A stretch of DNA of 64,000 nucleotides from Casuarina equisetifolia. Taxonomy: Eukaryota; Streptophyta; Magnoliopsida; Fagales; Casuarinaceae. The notes under the pieces were generated by a model. It did no database searches. It saw only the letters and a list, made by a program, of their open reading frames with translations, and was not told the DNA's origin. The first letter of the stretch is position 1. Every line of letters starts with the position of its first letter. The stretch lies in contig CM052357.1 of NCBI GenBank assembly GCA_028551475.1, forward strand, positions 4,201,931-4,265,930, given 5' to 3'. The translations under genes and the position numbers were made by a program. Shown here piece by piece: positions 10,501 through 22,395 of the stretch.

Positions 10501-12229
10501 ATAGAAGAAACCCATCATATTCTTTAACAAATCTCAGCGTCTTTTCCACATTCAGTTCACGTTGCTATTTTTTATTTTAAACGGTATCAAACTTGGCTTA
10601 AGACTCCGGAGAACATGGTGCCCATGACATGACTCCTAATCTAAATGTGCAACTGTATCCAAGTCCTATAGTGGTCAAGATAGATCAAAGTAACAAGCAT
10701 AAGAGTTTCTATTTTACTTCTTTTTCCCTGAAAAGATTGAAAAAGAAATTAAAGAATTACTCTCAACGGAAGTGGATCTTGGAGAAATAGATGGAGAGTC
10801 TAAAAGTTGAGGAAATCCAATCTAGCACACACAAGATGAATGAATGGAACTTGCTTCTACCAAATTAAAACGAGTTACAAACAGAATGGAGTTGAAACTA
10901 CAAAAGCGAGAGGAAAACTATATGCTTTACAAGCCATCCATCTATGCACAAATCTGATTCCCGACCACGTCATTTGTCCACGTGGTTTGGAATCAGATGG
11001 TATTCGGAATCTCTTTCTAAATTTGAATTATTTCCATCACAATCCTCATAAGGATGGCTCTGGCTAGGGAACATAAATTTGTAGCATATGGGACGATTAC
11101 TTGAATCATTGTTGTCCTGTTAATAGTAATCAAATCCTTTTTATGCACAAGTAAAACGAGGTGGTACAAAATCAAATAAAAAAATGCTACCCGTGAATAG
11201 TCTAATGGGCTCTAAGAAAATCTTTAATCTGAAATCTTCCCCTACAATATGCCTTGAACATATCGCGAATATGATAGCTTGAATCCCTTGCAAATGTTGG
11301 AGGCACATGAAACAGAATCATAATTTTTTTTTTTTTTGGGTTGCTGTTCTTTTTCTGCTTTACTCTGAAAGTCTTTAGCTTTTAATTAAATTATACTTAT
11401 CTTGTTTTCTTTTTCTTTAATTTTTATATATATTTTTAAAATTTGACTTGACACTAACTTTTATCAATATTGAAGTGAATAATGCTAAAGGGTTAATGTG
11501 AATTGACCCTTGCAATGGGGGAGATTAAGTGAAGTCTTTATTTGCACATACTTTCATTGGTTAATGCAATTCAATTTTCATCTTACCCCTTAACAGTTGA
11601 CTAATTTTAAAAATTTGTTTGGTAAATGTCCAACTTCCAATTTTCACATTTGTTAAATTTACTGTTATACAGATATTATACAATATTTTTATTGAGCATC
11701 TATTCTCTTCATATTTTTTGTTAATATTGAACCATTTTATCAACTAAAAATTTCCACCAAGAAATGTGACAAATATTTATAACGTAAATTGATGTATAGA
11801 AAGAGTTTGATTATCTTGGTAGCCTTCTCAGATATTGCTATTGAATTCTTTAAAACATGGTACAATTTCCATTGACTTTATTAGCAATTGTCTCTAGATG
11901 TTGCACCTTGAAAAGTAAAGAAAAGGGAAGAATGAAATAACTAAAGAAGTGCTTGCATTTCAAATAAGAAAATATCTCAAATATCTTTGAAAGAGACAAA
12001 CAAAAATCTAAGAAAGAAATTTATGGTACAATTTGTGACTGATTTTGTCTTCACCGACTTATTTGCTTCGTGATTCAGTTTAGCTAAAACCGTAACATTG
12101 TTGCTTCAAGCTCTGCTTAAATTTTTCCGGTGAGATAAATTCAGAAACAATTCCTCATCTTTCACTTTTGCGGTTGTCAGGGGTAACTTTTGACTTTTCC
12201 TTCATGTAGGACGGTGCATGCTCTGGCGG
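10501..12229. other. Gene-free part of unit A
   Basis: No gene is seen. A stretch at 10.65-10.93 kb has coiled-coil-like Lys/Glu-rich frames that also appear, with stops, at 52.5-52.75 and 56.35-56.6 kb. These look like traces of an old exon that I cannot identify. The rest is AT-rich flank. Confidence 0.4.
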
Positions 12230-12793
12230 CATCTTTCCTTTTCTTTCTTTTTGCCCTTCTTTCTCGCAAGTCAGATTCATTAGGAGCACCAATTAGACCG
12301 ATTGAAAAGCATATAGATTTGGACTTGTGCGATGATGTCAGAGGGATTCGTTGGTTTCTTTGCAGCATGTCGAGTCTGAACGACCATATGCCAGCGGTTG
12401 AGGTGGAGAATCGGGGCTACGGTATGAGTTTCTAGGTTTCAGATATTACAGAAACTTGGAAGGTAAAGGATTTCATAAAGAGAGATTCCTGGTACTCACC
12501 AATGGCCTTGAATTTCTGATTGCCAGCTTATGCCATTTGGAACGACAGGTGTGTTATCATTTTACAATTGGTTACTGCTAATTGAGGGTTTGATTTGTTT
12601 GTGATATTTGAGACTCAAGTTGGTGTGTTCGCACAATGGTATTCATGTTGAGCTACTCCATAGTCAACCAAGCTTTCCGACGGGATCATGAAGTTTGGAC
12701 TTTGGAGCATTTATCTCGGCACCATTCCTCTGTGTTTCCTTTGCTGGCGTTTATCATTATGGCAGTTATTGACGACTCTGTTTGGAAGGACAG
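12230..12793 (+). pseudogene. Relic of 'module' exons, unit A
   Basis: Two exons are homologous to the first two N-terminal module exons of the TNL at 31 kb. The first ends at 12,548 (DSWYS, then WNDR). The second occupies 12,623-12,793 (171 nt, phase 2 at both ends) and encodes SFSIVNQAF and FPLLAFIIMAVIDDSVWKDR. Three faults are visible. A TAG follows GYGMSF near 12.43 kb and is shared with unit B. A TGA stands where unit B has TGT (NFCLP) near 12.51 kb. The acceptor AG before the second exon has become TG at 12,621-12,622. No TIR follows within 20 kb. Confidence 0.6.
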
Positions 12794-15265
12794 GTGCATG
12801 ATTAGTGCTAAGTGGAAGTTTGATTTGCTTATGAAAATTTTTATCTTTTTGTTTGAGTGGGGTTTGATGCATATAAATGCTAAAAGTGCATGTTTTTGGT
12901 CTAAGATTCATTTGCTGCACGGGCTAATGACCAAACTATTTTTCTTTGGGACCAGTCTGTTCTTTGGGAGGAAAGGAGGGTTGAAAGCGATCAGTTGCTG
13001 AGGACCCAGAAGTTGCAAGACATCAAGGTGAGCAAATGCATTCTTCCGTCTGATGCAGTGCAGACGGTGATCAAGCTGACCAACTTGTGTGGGAACAAAA
13101 TTGTTGAGTTAATCATATTCTTACAGGCGTATTGTAGAAGAAAGGGAAAAAAACTGACGATAAAGATAAAACTTATAAAACGTGTTATTCGGATATCATA
13201 ACAAAATTACTCCTATCTCGTACAGGAAACCAACTATTTGCAGCTAACTGGGGCACTTGCTTTGAACTTTTCAAACTTGCATCCGAGGCACTGATAGAGT
13301 GCACAAGCAATGCTAAACAACTGTACAAGAAAGAGTGCAGAGCTTTTTTTTGTTACTAAATTCTATTGTAATCGATTAATCAAGCAACTAGTATCACAAC
13401 ACCTGGGTTATATTTAGTAATTAGCAAAAATGTTCCAGCAACGTTAAACCGCTATTATGGCATTTATCGCATATGCTACCCCATCTTATTTATACAACAC
13501 ATGGATGAATGCCTTGTTATATATTTGTATACTATGTATTTATACCAAAAATTTTGTGAAAAGGAGATACCAGGATTGGACGGATACTGGACGAGAAAAA
13601 GAAGCACATGTGGGCCATTTGGGTCGTGGAGGAACCAAGATGTTGGTTCAGACGTGTGTCTACCCGAGCAGGCAAGCGGGTTTTCAGAGGACGAGACATG
13701 GCCTTATAAAATCGAAGGAGACGAAATCTTGCTTGATAAAAGAAGCCATTTCGGAAGAAGACATTCTTGATGAAGGAAACACTCTTTGGGCGGGAGTAAA
13801 AGGAAGCGACAGTGAAAGATAAGAAATTAAAAGGTAGCTACCAATTAAGCTGGGTGCTTCTCGGGTGCATTCGAAGTTGATTTCTAATGTAAAGTTCTTG
13901 TGTCAAAAAACACGACGCGATCACTCACTGAAATCATAATTTAGAAAAAGAGTAAGGCTCCTTGTGTTTTCAGCAGAAAGAGAAATGCCTGGCCAAACGC
14001 CAAAGACAGAGTCTCCTTTATTACTTACTGCGAAACATAGTATTATTGGAGAAAATTCTAAAAATATTTTCCAGTTGCTATAAACGACAACAATAAGGAC
14101 TGGAAGAATATAATACTGTTGGCGGTGATGAAGAGGAAACTAGATGTATATTAATTCCTACTACGAAGAGATATACAGAGGGACCACGGTAAAATCTTAT
14201 TTATTTTATTGTGTATGATTGCTGATCAGATTTCTGTCGTGTGTCGCTTATGCTGGACGAATTTTGTTACCGCGTCAAAGTTAATTATCAACATCCTAAT
14301 AAAAGATTTGGAGTAATCTTAGAATTCTTAGAATGTACATTGTTACTGCTATTCTTTATATGCGAACCAATTTTATAAACAAAATAAACACCTAAATACA
14401 TATAGCAATTCAATGTATGTTCCAAAAAAAACCAATATATAATTCATTAAATCTAAAAGATTGCATTTTTGCTTAACACTAATAAACTAGATGTCAACTC
14501 AAATATTAGTCGGATAGACTCCTCGTGAGCTTCTTTTTGGGCACCCTTGGAATAATACCCATCTGGGAATTTTTTACCATCTCTACTATGCTATCACTAT
14601 CAGCGCCATGATAAGAGGTGCTTGTTAAATCTATGGGACATTCTCTCCTCAAAAAAGAATCGCCTCTGTGTTTTTGTTTCACCTTTATAGGATATATGCT
14701 CGTTGTATTAAGAGTTTAAACAAAAATCTTTAAAGTTTTCGCTATTTGAAACTTTGGAGGATCAAAGATATGATTATTGCATTGAGCTCGTTCATCATGT
14801 TTCTTAATTAGAATTTTTAAAAACTAGCAAAAATACCTCAGGAATGCCTCCATCTTAACCTTGGCCTGCATCACCTTATCTGGAAACTCTGGAATTGCAA
14901 TCTCAATTATCTATTTCAGCTTGGTACCTAGCTGAAATATGTAACTTCTTTGTAAATCCTTCATCCAAATCTATTGAGCCATCGATAAGAATCAGATATC
15001 TAAGTCTCTGTTTCAGGGATTTAGAAATGATACCCATATTTTCTCTATTACATTAAGATAATAAAGTATGCATGAATATAAATACATATTATTATATATA
15101 TTGTATTGCTATTCATCCAAAGTAACAAGTTTGAATTCTTATCATCTGTTATGAGTTTACTACTTTATTATAGACGGTTAATTTCTTTATTATTTTGTGA
15201 ACAGCCACCATCTGGCCATTAATTCCAGCAAATTATGATATCCCTTTTACTCGAAGCTTGAATTC
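12794..15265. other. Gene-free part of unit A; nothing recognised
   Basis: Open frames at 12.99-13.20 and 13.46-13.82 kb are similar in unit B (58.1-59.0 kb) but differ in length and frame and carry no known motif, so they are not called. The DNA from 14,276 on is absent from unit B. Confidence 0.35.
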
Positions 15266-15779
15266 ATGCAGTTAGTGAGAAAGTTCATGCCCTCCAAGTT
15301 TTTCCGACCCTCCAACAGGCGGGGAGAGACCCCACAATACGTGTTCACCGACACCCAAAAGGAACTCGTCAAAAGCGGGAGTGAGTCGCCACGCGCAACC
15401 TCAGAGGCCTGCTCCGTGGTAGCTACACTCATCTCAACAGTGGCCTTCGCAACCTCCGTCACAGTCCCGGGAGGGGTGAATGAGAACACTGGTACTCCAA
15501 GGCCCCAAGGCCACCTGTTTTCGAGGTCTTCGCCTACTCCTTAATTGTTGGGATCTGCTTCTCGCTTACTGCCGTATTCATGTTCGTCTATTCGTTTCCA
15601 CGGCTTCTATGCTGATTTCACTCTGTGCGGGACATTTCTTTGTGTTGAAGGATAAGCTGAAACATGCAGCATTGCCCGTGTATGCGGTGGTTTGCCTGCC
15701 GGTAATAGCTTTTGCTGTGGCGCAGTTTCCGCTCTATTTTGACCTTGTACGGGCTAACTTCAAGAAGGTACCAAAATGA
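15266..15779 (+). pseudogene. PGG-ankyrin (ITN1/ACD6-like) last exon, frameshifted
   Basis: The start matches the region before the PGG domain (GETPQYVFTDTQKELVK). The PGG signature follows ([27 protein letters not shown]), given here only for its PGG core at about residues 63-70. The next membrane segment ([20 protein letters not shown]) is readable only in a second frame. The final one ([20 protein letters not shown], ending [14 protein letters not shown]) is in a third frame. Two frameshifts, at about 15,505 and 15,600, therefore break the gene. Ankyrin repeats are absent upstream. ITN1/ACD6-type proteins are membrane proteins in stress and defence signalling. Confidence 0.75.
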
Positions 15780-18147
15780 AGCTACAAGCTGGCTCCTCTC
15801 TCATGTCTTTGCTCCATTTCTCTTGCTGCTCTCTTTCATGCAACAGCATTTTTTTCTTTTTCCTTTTTTTTCTCTGGAGCTCATAATGCAACCGTGGATA
15901 TTGGTTTTAAGTACCAAGGAGAATGACATTTTGCTTTGAAACATCTGTTTCTTAGAAACCCTACGAGCATATCTTGAGCAAGTGCATGCCAATGTAGAGA
16001 AGAACAGGGCGGTTGAATGGTTAATTCTTTACATTTTAGACAATATAGCTTAAACAAACAGGATTAGGAAAAATGATTGAAGATAAAGGATTACAAAGCT
16101 TTAGAGTTTCGTAGTAGGAAAGCCTCTGAAATAGACAGCCCTGAAGAAGATTTTCGGAAGTACATGCTCAGGTTGAAGCCTTAGATAACTTTTGACGTAT
16201 TCCACGATTAGTGAAAAGAAAAATATTTAGATAATAACGTAGAGCGAATATTTGACCAGCTTTGACCAGCTTGGCTTTTGTTCCAACGCCAGAGAGCAGC
16301 TTCTGATTGAAGAAGCTTTACAAAGGTCTTGACACCTAGCAGCTTTGACCGAGTCAAAACAGTGGGTCCACTCAGTTTTATCCCTTTTACAGGAGAATAC
16401 TCTGTTCTGGAAACAGGGCAGCTGCAACTTCCTCCCGTAGAGCAGGAGCTATTTCTTCCTCATACACAGCATTAGCTACAAAAAGAATCAACAGAAAACT
16501 ATAACAAAGCGTAAAGGAAAATTATGAGTAATTTTTCCTACAACTTTTTTTATAGATCTACATTCGTAGTCTTTTGCGGACTCATCATAAAGTAAGCTCT
16601 TACTCTTTTTTTTTTTTTAATTAACTAATGTTTTTGCATATCTAAGTTATTCTTGCATGACAGCTTAGAGAAACCATACTACCGCGCAAAATTTCTATAG
16701 AACAATTTAGAGTCATTTATTTTTTAATAGTTTGGATATTTATGGGGATATGCTCTGTTTATTTTTCATCAAGTTTGTGAGCATGGAAATTCAAATCCCA
16801 CTTTTCCTGAGTTTACTACCATAAATATAGATATGAAATTTGCGGGAAAGGTGCGAAAAGTGGGATTTGAATTTCCATCTTTACTTTGTTCAAAATAAAT
16901 ATAGATATGAAATTGGCAATATGCCAGCTATAGACCAGAATTCCTTATAATTAGAATAGTGTCACAAAGAAAGTAGATGCGGTGCCAAAAAATGCTGTCA
17001 AGAATGGCAAAAGGTTTTGGGCACAGTTATTTAGGATAGTTAGGCTTCGGAAGTTATGCTTTGTAATGTTTATAAAATTATAAAACAACAAATTGTGGCA
17101 TTGTAAATCTAAAATATGTATATAGACAAATTTGATGAAAACCTTAAAGAGTAATTGATCTTTAATGCTTTAGTTTTATCTACATAAATTAGAAACTTCC
17201 ATATTGAAATGTCATACAAACATAAAGTTTTGATGTGAATACAAAGAAAAATTGGACCAAGTTTTCAAAGAGCAATGTAAGATTGAATTAGGAGACTTTG
17301 CAAAGAGAGATTAGAATGAAAATAAAACATACTCATCGGTTTTGCTCAGCTAATGAAAGCTATGGACTAACTTCTAGAACCCATGTAATTGTGTATGGAA
17401 GGGGGAGATAACAAGAAAGAGAGATAGGGAATAAAGGATTGTAATTAAGGGATTGTTAGGGCTTGCCGTAGCTAAGATTTATTAAAACATGTATGTTGAG
17501 TCAAGTCAAAAGTTGATATCTTAACCGTTCCCACCGGTTCCTTACCCAACATGCATGAGAAGTAGATGGGTTGAGTTTGGCGAATTTGAAATAGCATAGC
17601 GGGTTTTGTAGATTTGGTTATACTGATCCATTTGAAGCTCTCTTAGTTGAGGACTTTCAAAGAATTCAACCTTTTTATACATTTTATCCATATCAAAAGG
17701 TCTTGCAACAATTCAATGAAGGTTTTGATTCACTAATTCAAATAACCTTTAACTATTATTCCATTAAAGCAAATCCTTGGATTTTCCTTCTCCACTACCT
17801 TGGTTTATAAATCAAAGTAAAATATACTTTACGATTTCTGAAATAATTACCTATAGGTAAAAAGGGTCTCTAATAGTTCAATGTTTTGGTTAAGTCGTAC
17901 TCCAATTACATAAATAGTAAAAATTACGAATCTTGCAAACCATGATTTATTGACATGTGAATTTAAGCTTCCACAACCACTACATAACTTATGGGGGGGA
18001 AAAAATCAAGACGCTATTCATTTCCAAGAGTCGCTTATTCTATTTATAGGAATTCTTCAGCTTTTGAGATATTCTTATAACAATTTTCTTAGATGTGAAC
18101 ATTTGAAAATGTTTGCTGCTGCAAACCATCCGTGTGAAGGTCCAAAC
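15780..18147. other. Block shared with 3.4-4.5 kb, then synthase 3' flank
   Basis: 15.78-16.82 kb repeats 3.39-4.48 kb. Within it, minus-strand frames near 16.23-16.48 kb suggest an old exon, but the 4-kb copy does not keep the frame. 16.9-18.1 kb is AT-rich downstream sequence of the terpene synthase, matching 59.8-61.07 kb. Confidence 0.45.
16779..16881. repeat. Hairpin-forming inverted repeat
   Basis: 'catggaaattcaaatcccac' near 16,783 is mirrored by 'gtgggatttgaatttccat' near 16,860. 'ataaatatagatatgaaatt' occurs twice as a direct repeat. The same arrangement is in unit B at about 59.70-59.83 kb. The copy at 4.44 kb has only the first arm. Confidence 0.7.
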
Positions 18148-21100
18148 TCAGAACGGCACGGGATCAACGAGCAAAATAGTTATGAAACCTTTGAGCTGAC
18201 CTTGAGCATTGGAGTAGCCATCATCGTCCTTGTATAAGACATCCATCACTCGCGCAAGGTTGAACACTTGCATGATAACTGACATAGGAACACCAGTCGG
18301 GCAAAGGCATTCTTCGTTCATATCCTTCCATGCATCTGTAACTTGTTTTTGAAACTCTTGCCTCGCTTTTTCTTCTGTAACGCCATGTTGCATCATGTAA
18401 CATTCAATAGCAGAGGGAATATGTTCTCTTTTTCTTTCAATCTAAAATCATTAAATCATTATGTTAGAAAGGCAACTTATGTGTTTAAGATATCATGAGA
18501 AAATATAGAACTAGATAGTTTGAAATAATAATAAATCTTAGATGGGGATCAAATAATACCTTATGTGACACCAAGTCATCCATGAGTCTACAAATCATTG
18601 ATGAAGCTCTAAGCACTTTAGGATTACTTAATAACCACTTAAAGGAATCTTCTGTGATGATGTCTCCCATTCCAACCAAAAATGTAGTTGCTAACAATTT
18701 ATAGCCACAGGAAATCATTGCAACGCCCATATATTCATCAAATGTTGGTATGTACTTTTGGTGTAACCATTCAGCTTCATGAAAATAAGCTCTAACTTGA
18801 TTTATCATCCAACAAAAAAAGAAATTAATATTAGATTAATTAAAAGTACAACATACAAATTGTTTCTTGTATTTTCTAAAAGGTTTCAATGAAGGAAGTT
18901 AACTTTTGTATTAAGCTTCAAAATAGCTTGAAAATAATTTGGGAAAACTAACAACACCAATTCTTGAGATTTACATTCGTGTCAAAGTGGCCATCAAGAT
19001 ATTTGCCCAATTCTATGCAAATTTCACCTATTTTCTAGTGAAATCCTCATTAAAGTATAATTGTACATTTAACTACATGATAAAAAAAAACTAAATTAAA
19101 GGATCATTCTCTATTCAATGGCTAACCACCCCTTACAAAGGCTAACTATATGCTTATGATACAAAAATGATTAACCATCATTCATAGCAAAAGGACAACC
19201 ACCCTTTTATAGGGACTTTTCTTTTGCTTCTTTCTTAATATTTTCAATTAGTTTTATTTCTAGTTTAATTAAAGAATTAAAAACTTTTTTCAATTGTTTA
19301 CATTAAAAAATTAGAATGAATAATCACTTTTATTACAAAAAACTTAAAATAAGACTTTCTAAAGATGATTTGTGTGCTATCAATTGAATTGATGCAATCT
19401 GAAAAATGATGGATTGAGCTTGCAATTTTTCAAAAACTCTTTTAAATTTGTGTACTCGATGCTTACTGCTTCTTTTGCATATTTGATGTAGTACAACCTT
19501 CCTTCACCTATTATTTTCTCCATTTCATAGTAAATCTCTAGGATTTTCCGATAACACACTTCCATGTACTTGGGAAGTTGATCTATGACACCAATGTCCC
19601 ACCTGTAAAGTAGGTTGACTATTAAAGGGTTGTTATAATATTAATTTAATAATTAGAAGACTAAAGCTATGACAACAACATGTGAGTGTCACTTAAAGGT
19701 AGAAACAACAAGTGTCAATTATTACCTCTCAATTGCGCTAGTAAATATCTTAAGTTCTTCAAACGTACCATACACATCATAGATATCATCTACAATGGAG
19801 GTCATTGCTATCACTTTGGTTAGTATGCTTCTAGCAAGCAGATATTGCGGCTCCAAATACACTGCTGATGCCCAAAAATAGCACTCTGCAATTCTATCTC
19901 TTGCAAAAGGTAGTTTCATTGGAACATCTAGGTCTTTCCACTACCTACAATAAAGAAAATTTTACAAAATCATTTTGTCAATTTGTATTAACGTAAATGC
20001 TTACTTACTCTTATAACTATTGCATGGCTTAAGAATTAACCTTGTAATGTCTGAAAGTTCTTTTTGGTGCAAGTTCTGTAACAGGTTGAAATCTAACTTT
20101 GCAAAAGTAAGAAGTATGTTATTATGTGAAGCATCCTCCTCATAGATAGAAATGAAATGTCTTGCCTCCAACCTTGGTATTCCTCTACGAATAGGTTGTT
20201 TTAAGGCATGGGTCACTTGAGCTGCAAAAGGAGCACTTAAGTGGGATGATATAGCCTCGAGTTCTGTTCTAGTGAAGACAAGTGCTTCCTCTAATATATC
20301 TTCCCCATGTATTCTAAGATGTGTAGCTTCGTACAAGCTCAACATTCCACGCACATCATTGGCAAGTGACTCCTTGAACTTCCCATGATTTTCCATGAGC
20401 TTGACAAACTTATCTACTTACCATTGAATCAAATGAGATGTGTCACATTTAAGATAACATAAAGTAAAAGAAAAATGAATGGCTAATTCACATTTTGATC
20501 ATATATAAATGAGTTGCTTACAATGAAAAATATATTGGCAATTCTAGATTTTGCTTCAAAAGTGCTTTCTATTAGATCAAGGTACCATATGCAAACTTTG
20601 AAGAAGCATTTTACCTCAAAAAAAAAAATTAAGCAACAAAAAAAAAAGATCATATAATATACCACATGAAATGTAATAACCCTCTTGTCTCAATAGTCGA
20701 AATTGGAGTGCAACCATGTAAAGGTCATTGTTATTTTCAAGATCATCATGGTCATGAAGAGTCTTGTGCAATTGTTGCAAAATCTCTTCAATCTCAGTTT
20801 CAAAGTGGTAAGATATGCCTAAACGTTGAATTGCATCAATTAGCTCTAGTTTTTGTAAAGGCCTCTCATTTGGAGTGATAAGCATCGCCCTCACTTTGTC
20901 CTTCAATTCTTGAATTTGCTGCTTTAAATTCTCATCAGTGTCCTGTTCATGCAACTTAAAAGATTAATATGTGCAACTCTAGGTGATATGTGTAAAAAGA
21001 GGGCTAGTATATGAATAAGACTACAATTTAGGTCCAAATGTATCTTTTGTCATGGAAAAGGCCAAGTTCAAGGCATTGGTATTACAAAAGTTAAAAGGCT

Positions 21101-21437
21101 GATCTTGAATTAAATAAAATACATGCAGCCAAAAGAAACCTCATCTATAAGTTTTCTCATACTTAAAAAGAGTCAAAGATTTCTTTTCTGCACAGACTAC
21201 AAGTGTATTAGTATTTTTGGGAGTCACAGCAATTAAGGACCGTGGCTATTTTTCTTTTCTATGCAAATCAAGGACAGCTTAGTTAAATGAAAAAGGAACT
21301 TTTACCTGGAACTCAGAAGCATATTTGAGGAAATGGTACCCCCAAATGCTTGCGTGATAATTTGCCGAGCGACGATTGGCTCCTGGTACAGCATTTTTGG
21401 ATGGAGCACAAGCTACTGCTGAAACTTGACAATACAT
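18148..21437 (-). pseudogene. Sesquiterpene-type (TPS-a) synthase, unit A copy, disabled
   Basis: Seven exons on the minus strand: 21437-21306, 20942-20663, 20413-20041, 19944-19726, 19602-19467, 18808-18560 and 18441-18148. They add up to 1,683 nt (560 codons plus stop), the usual length and exon pattern of class III plant terpene synthases (exon 6 is exactly 249 nt). Visible motifs are RR-x8-W in exon 1 (RRSANYHASIW), RDR and DDIYD in exon 4, and DDLVSHK-IE (NSE/DTE type) across exons 6/7. The family ionises farnesyl diphosphate with Mg2+ to make sesquiterpenes in the cytosol; no plastid transit peptide is evident. Two faults exist: a TAG (19,943-19,941) replaces the first Trp of the WW pair in exon 4, and the exon 6 acceptor is GG (18,810-18,809) instead of AG. 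Unit B has TGG and AG at these places. The product is not predictable from sequence. Confidence 0.85.
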
Positions 21438-21461
21438 TCCTTTTTTCTAGTATTTGAACCA

Positions 21462-22395
21462 CCCAAACAGCGTCCTCAGTGTGACAATTTTAGTGCTCCC
21501 GAAGCTAGTCTGAGAGAAAACGGGACTCATGCCTTGGATATTTATAGAAAGAGTCGAGAGTCCAGAATTCTAGGTGAAAAAGCAAAACACTGAGGAGAAG
21601 AAAGGACGGTGAAGACAAAAAAGGGAAAAAAAACCCAAAAAAAAAAAAAAAAAGAAGAAGCTGGTGAACTGGTAGGGTTACATCGAGCTGGTGGACCATA
21701 AAAACCAGTGGCTGACAGCGGATGATGAAACAGCAACTTAGGAGAGAGACCGAAAAACGTGAAAAACAAGGAAGGTGGTGGTGGACGATGAATATGACAA
21801 TGCTGGCCAGGTAGGGGACAAAAAGACGGGATGATCTGATCCTAATCGCCAACATCGAGAGGTGCACACTTTCTCTTGTTCACTATTATTATCATTTTGA
21901 GAGATAAATTTATATTAATAAAATTTAATATATAAAAACATAGGGCATATCACAACATTGAAAATGTTTACTATCATTTGTCTTTTTTGTTATCATAATT
22001 TTTTTAATATAGTGAGTCAAAAGAAAATTGACACAAAGGCAAATCACCAACATTAGCTTTTTATCTATGGTAATAAGATAGATTTAACAAATATTTTATT
22101 AGCTAGAATCAAGAAAACAATATATAAGAGAATATTTCTATTTGGAAATATTAAATCCTCTTAGATAAATATTTTATTATGTTATAGTTGAAAGATTTCA
22201 AACTTGATTTTTTTTATATAAATTGTAATATAAGATATGTCCTCAAACTTTCATATTTTCTTATTCTTAGATGAATAAACTCACATATTCATAAAAAAAT
22301 ATATATTTAACAAATATTCAAAAGTTATTTACATTTTTGTTAATTGATCAATTTAATGATATTCCTATCAAATAGGTTCACATCTTGTTATTCTT
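21462..22395. repeat. Synthase promoter region, also copied at 23.55-24.48 kb
   Basis: About 930 bp beginning 'cccaaacagcgtcct' and ending in 'ttcacatc.tgttattctt' occur again in the same orientation at 23,551-24,478. The block contains the TATA box and part of the leader but stops 25 bp short of the synthase start codon. The first copy has an added A-run near 21.64 kb. Confidence 0.8.
21539..21546 (-). promoter_or_regulatory. TATA box of the unit A terpene synthase
   Basis: TATAAATA on the minus strand, 102 bp before the ATG at 21,437, gives a plausible leader of about 70 nt. The displaced promoter copy at 23.55-24.48 kb has TATAAGTA at the same place. Confidence 0.55.

Larger units (their letters stand above)
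9541..21440. repeat. Segmental duplication unit A
   Basis: From the tail of a TNL at 9.54 kb through the end of the terpene synthase, this block is collinear with 55.2-64.0 kb (unit B) in the same orientation. The match is close over most of its length. The main differences are about 370 bp present only in A near 10.93-11.30 kb, a stretch at 11.4-11.76 kb replaced in B, and 2.3 kb (14,276-16,567) missing from B. Confidence 0.85.

Noticed and set aside
13457-13822. 121-codon frame in unit A, partly kept in unit B (58.64-59.07 kb)
   Set aside because: Frame and length differ between the units, starts are not conserved and no motif is seen. The similarity reflects the recent DNA duplication.
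20666-20878. Plus-strand frame conserved in both synthase copies (also 63,576-63,788)
   Set aside because: It is the antisense of synthase exon 2; conservation comes from the real gene on the other strand.
21505-21867. Phe/Leu-rich minus-strand frames upstream of the terpene synthase
   Set aside because: They lie in the promoter and leader, come from an A-run on the plus strand, and differ in the promoter copy at 23.3-23.9 kb.
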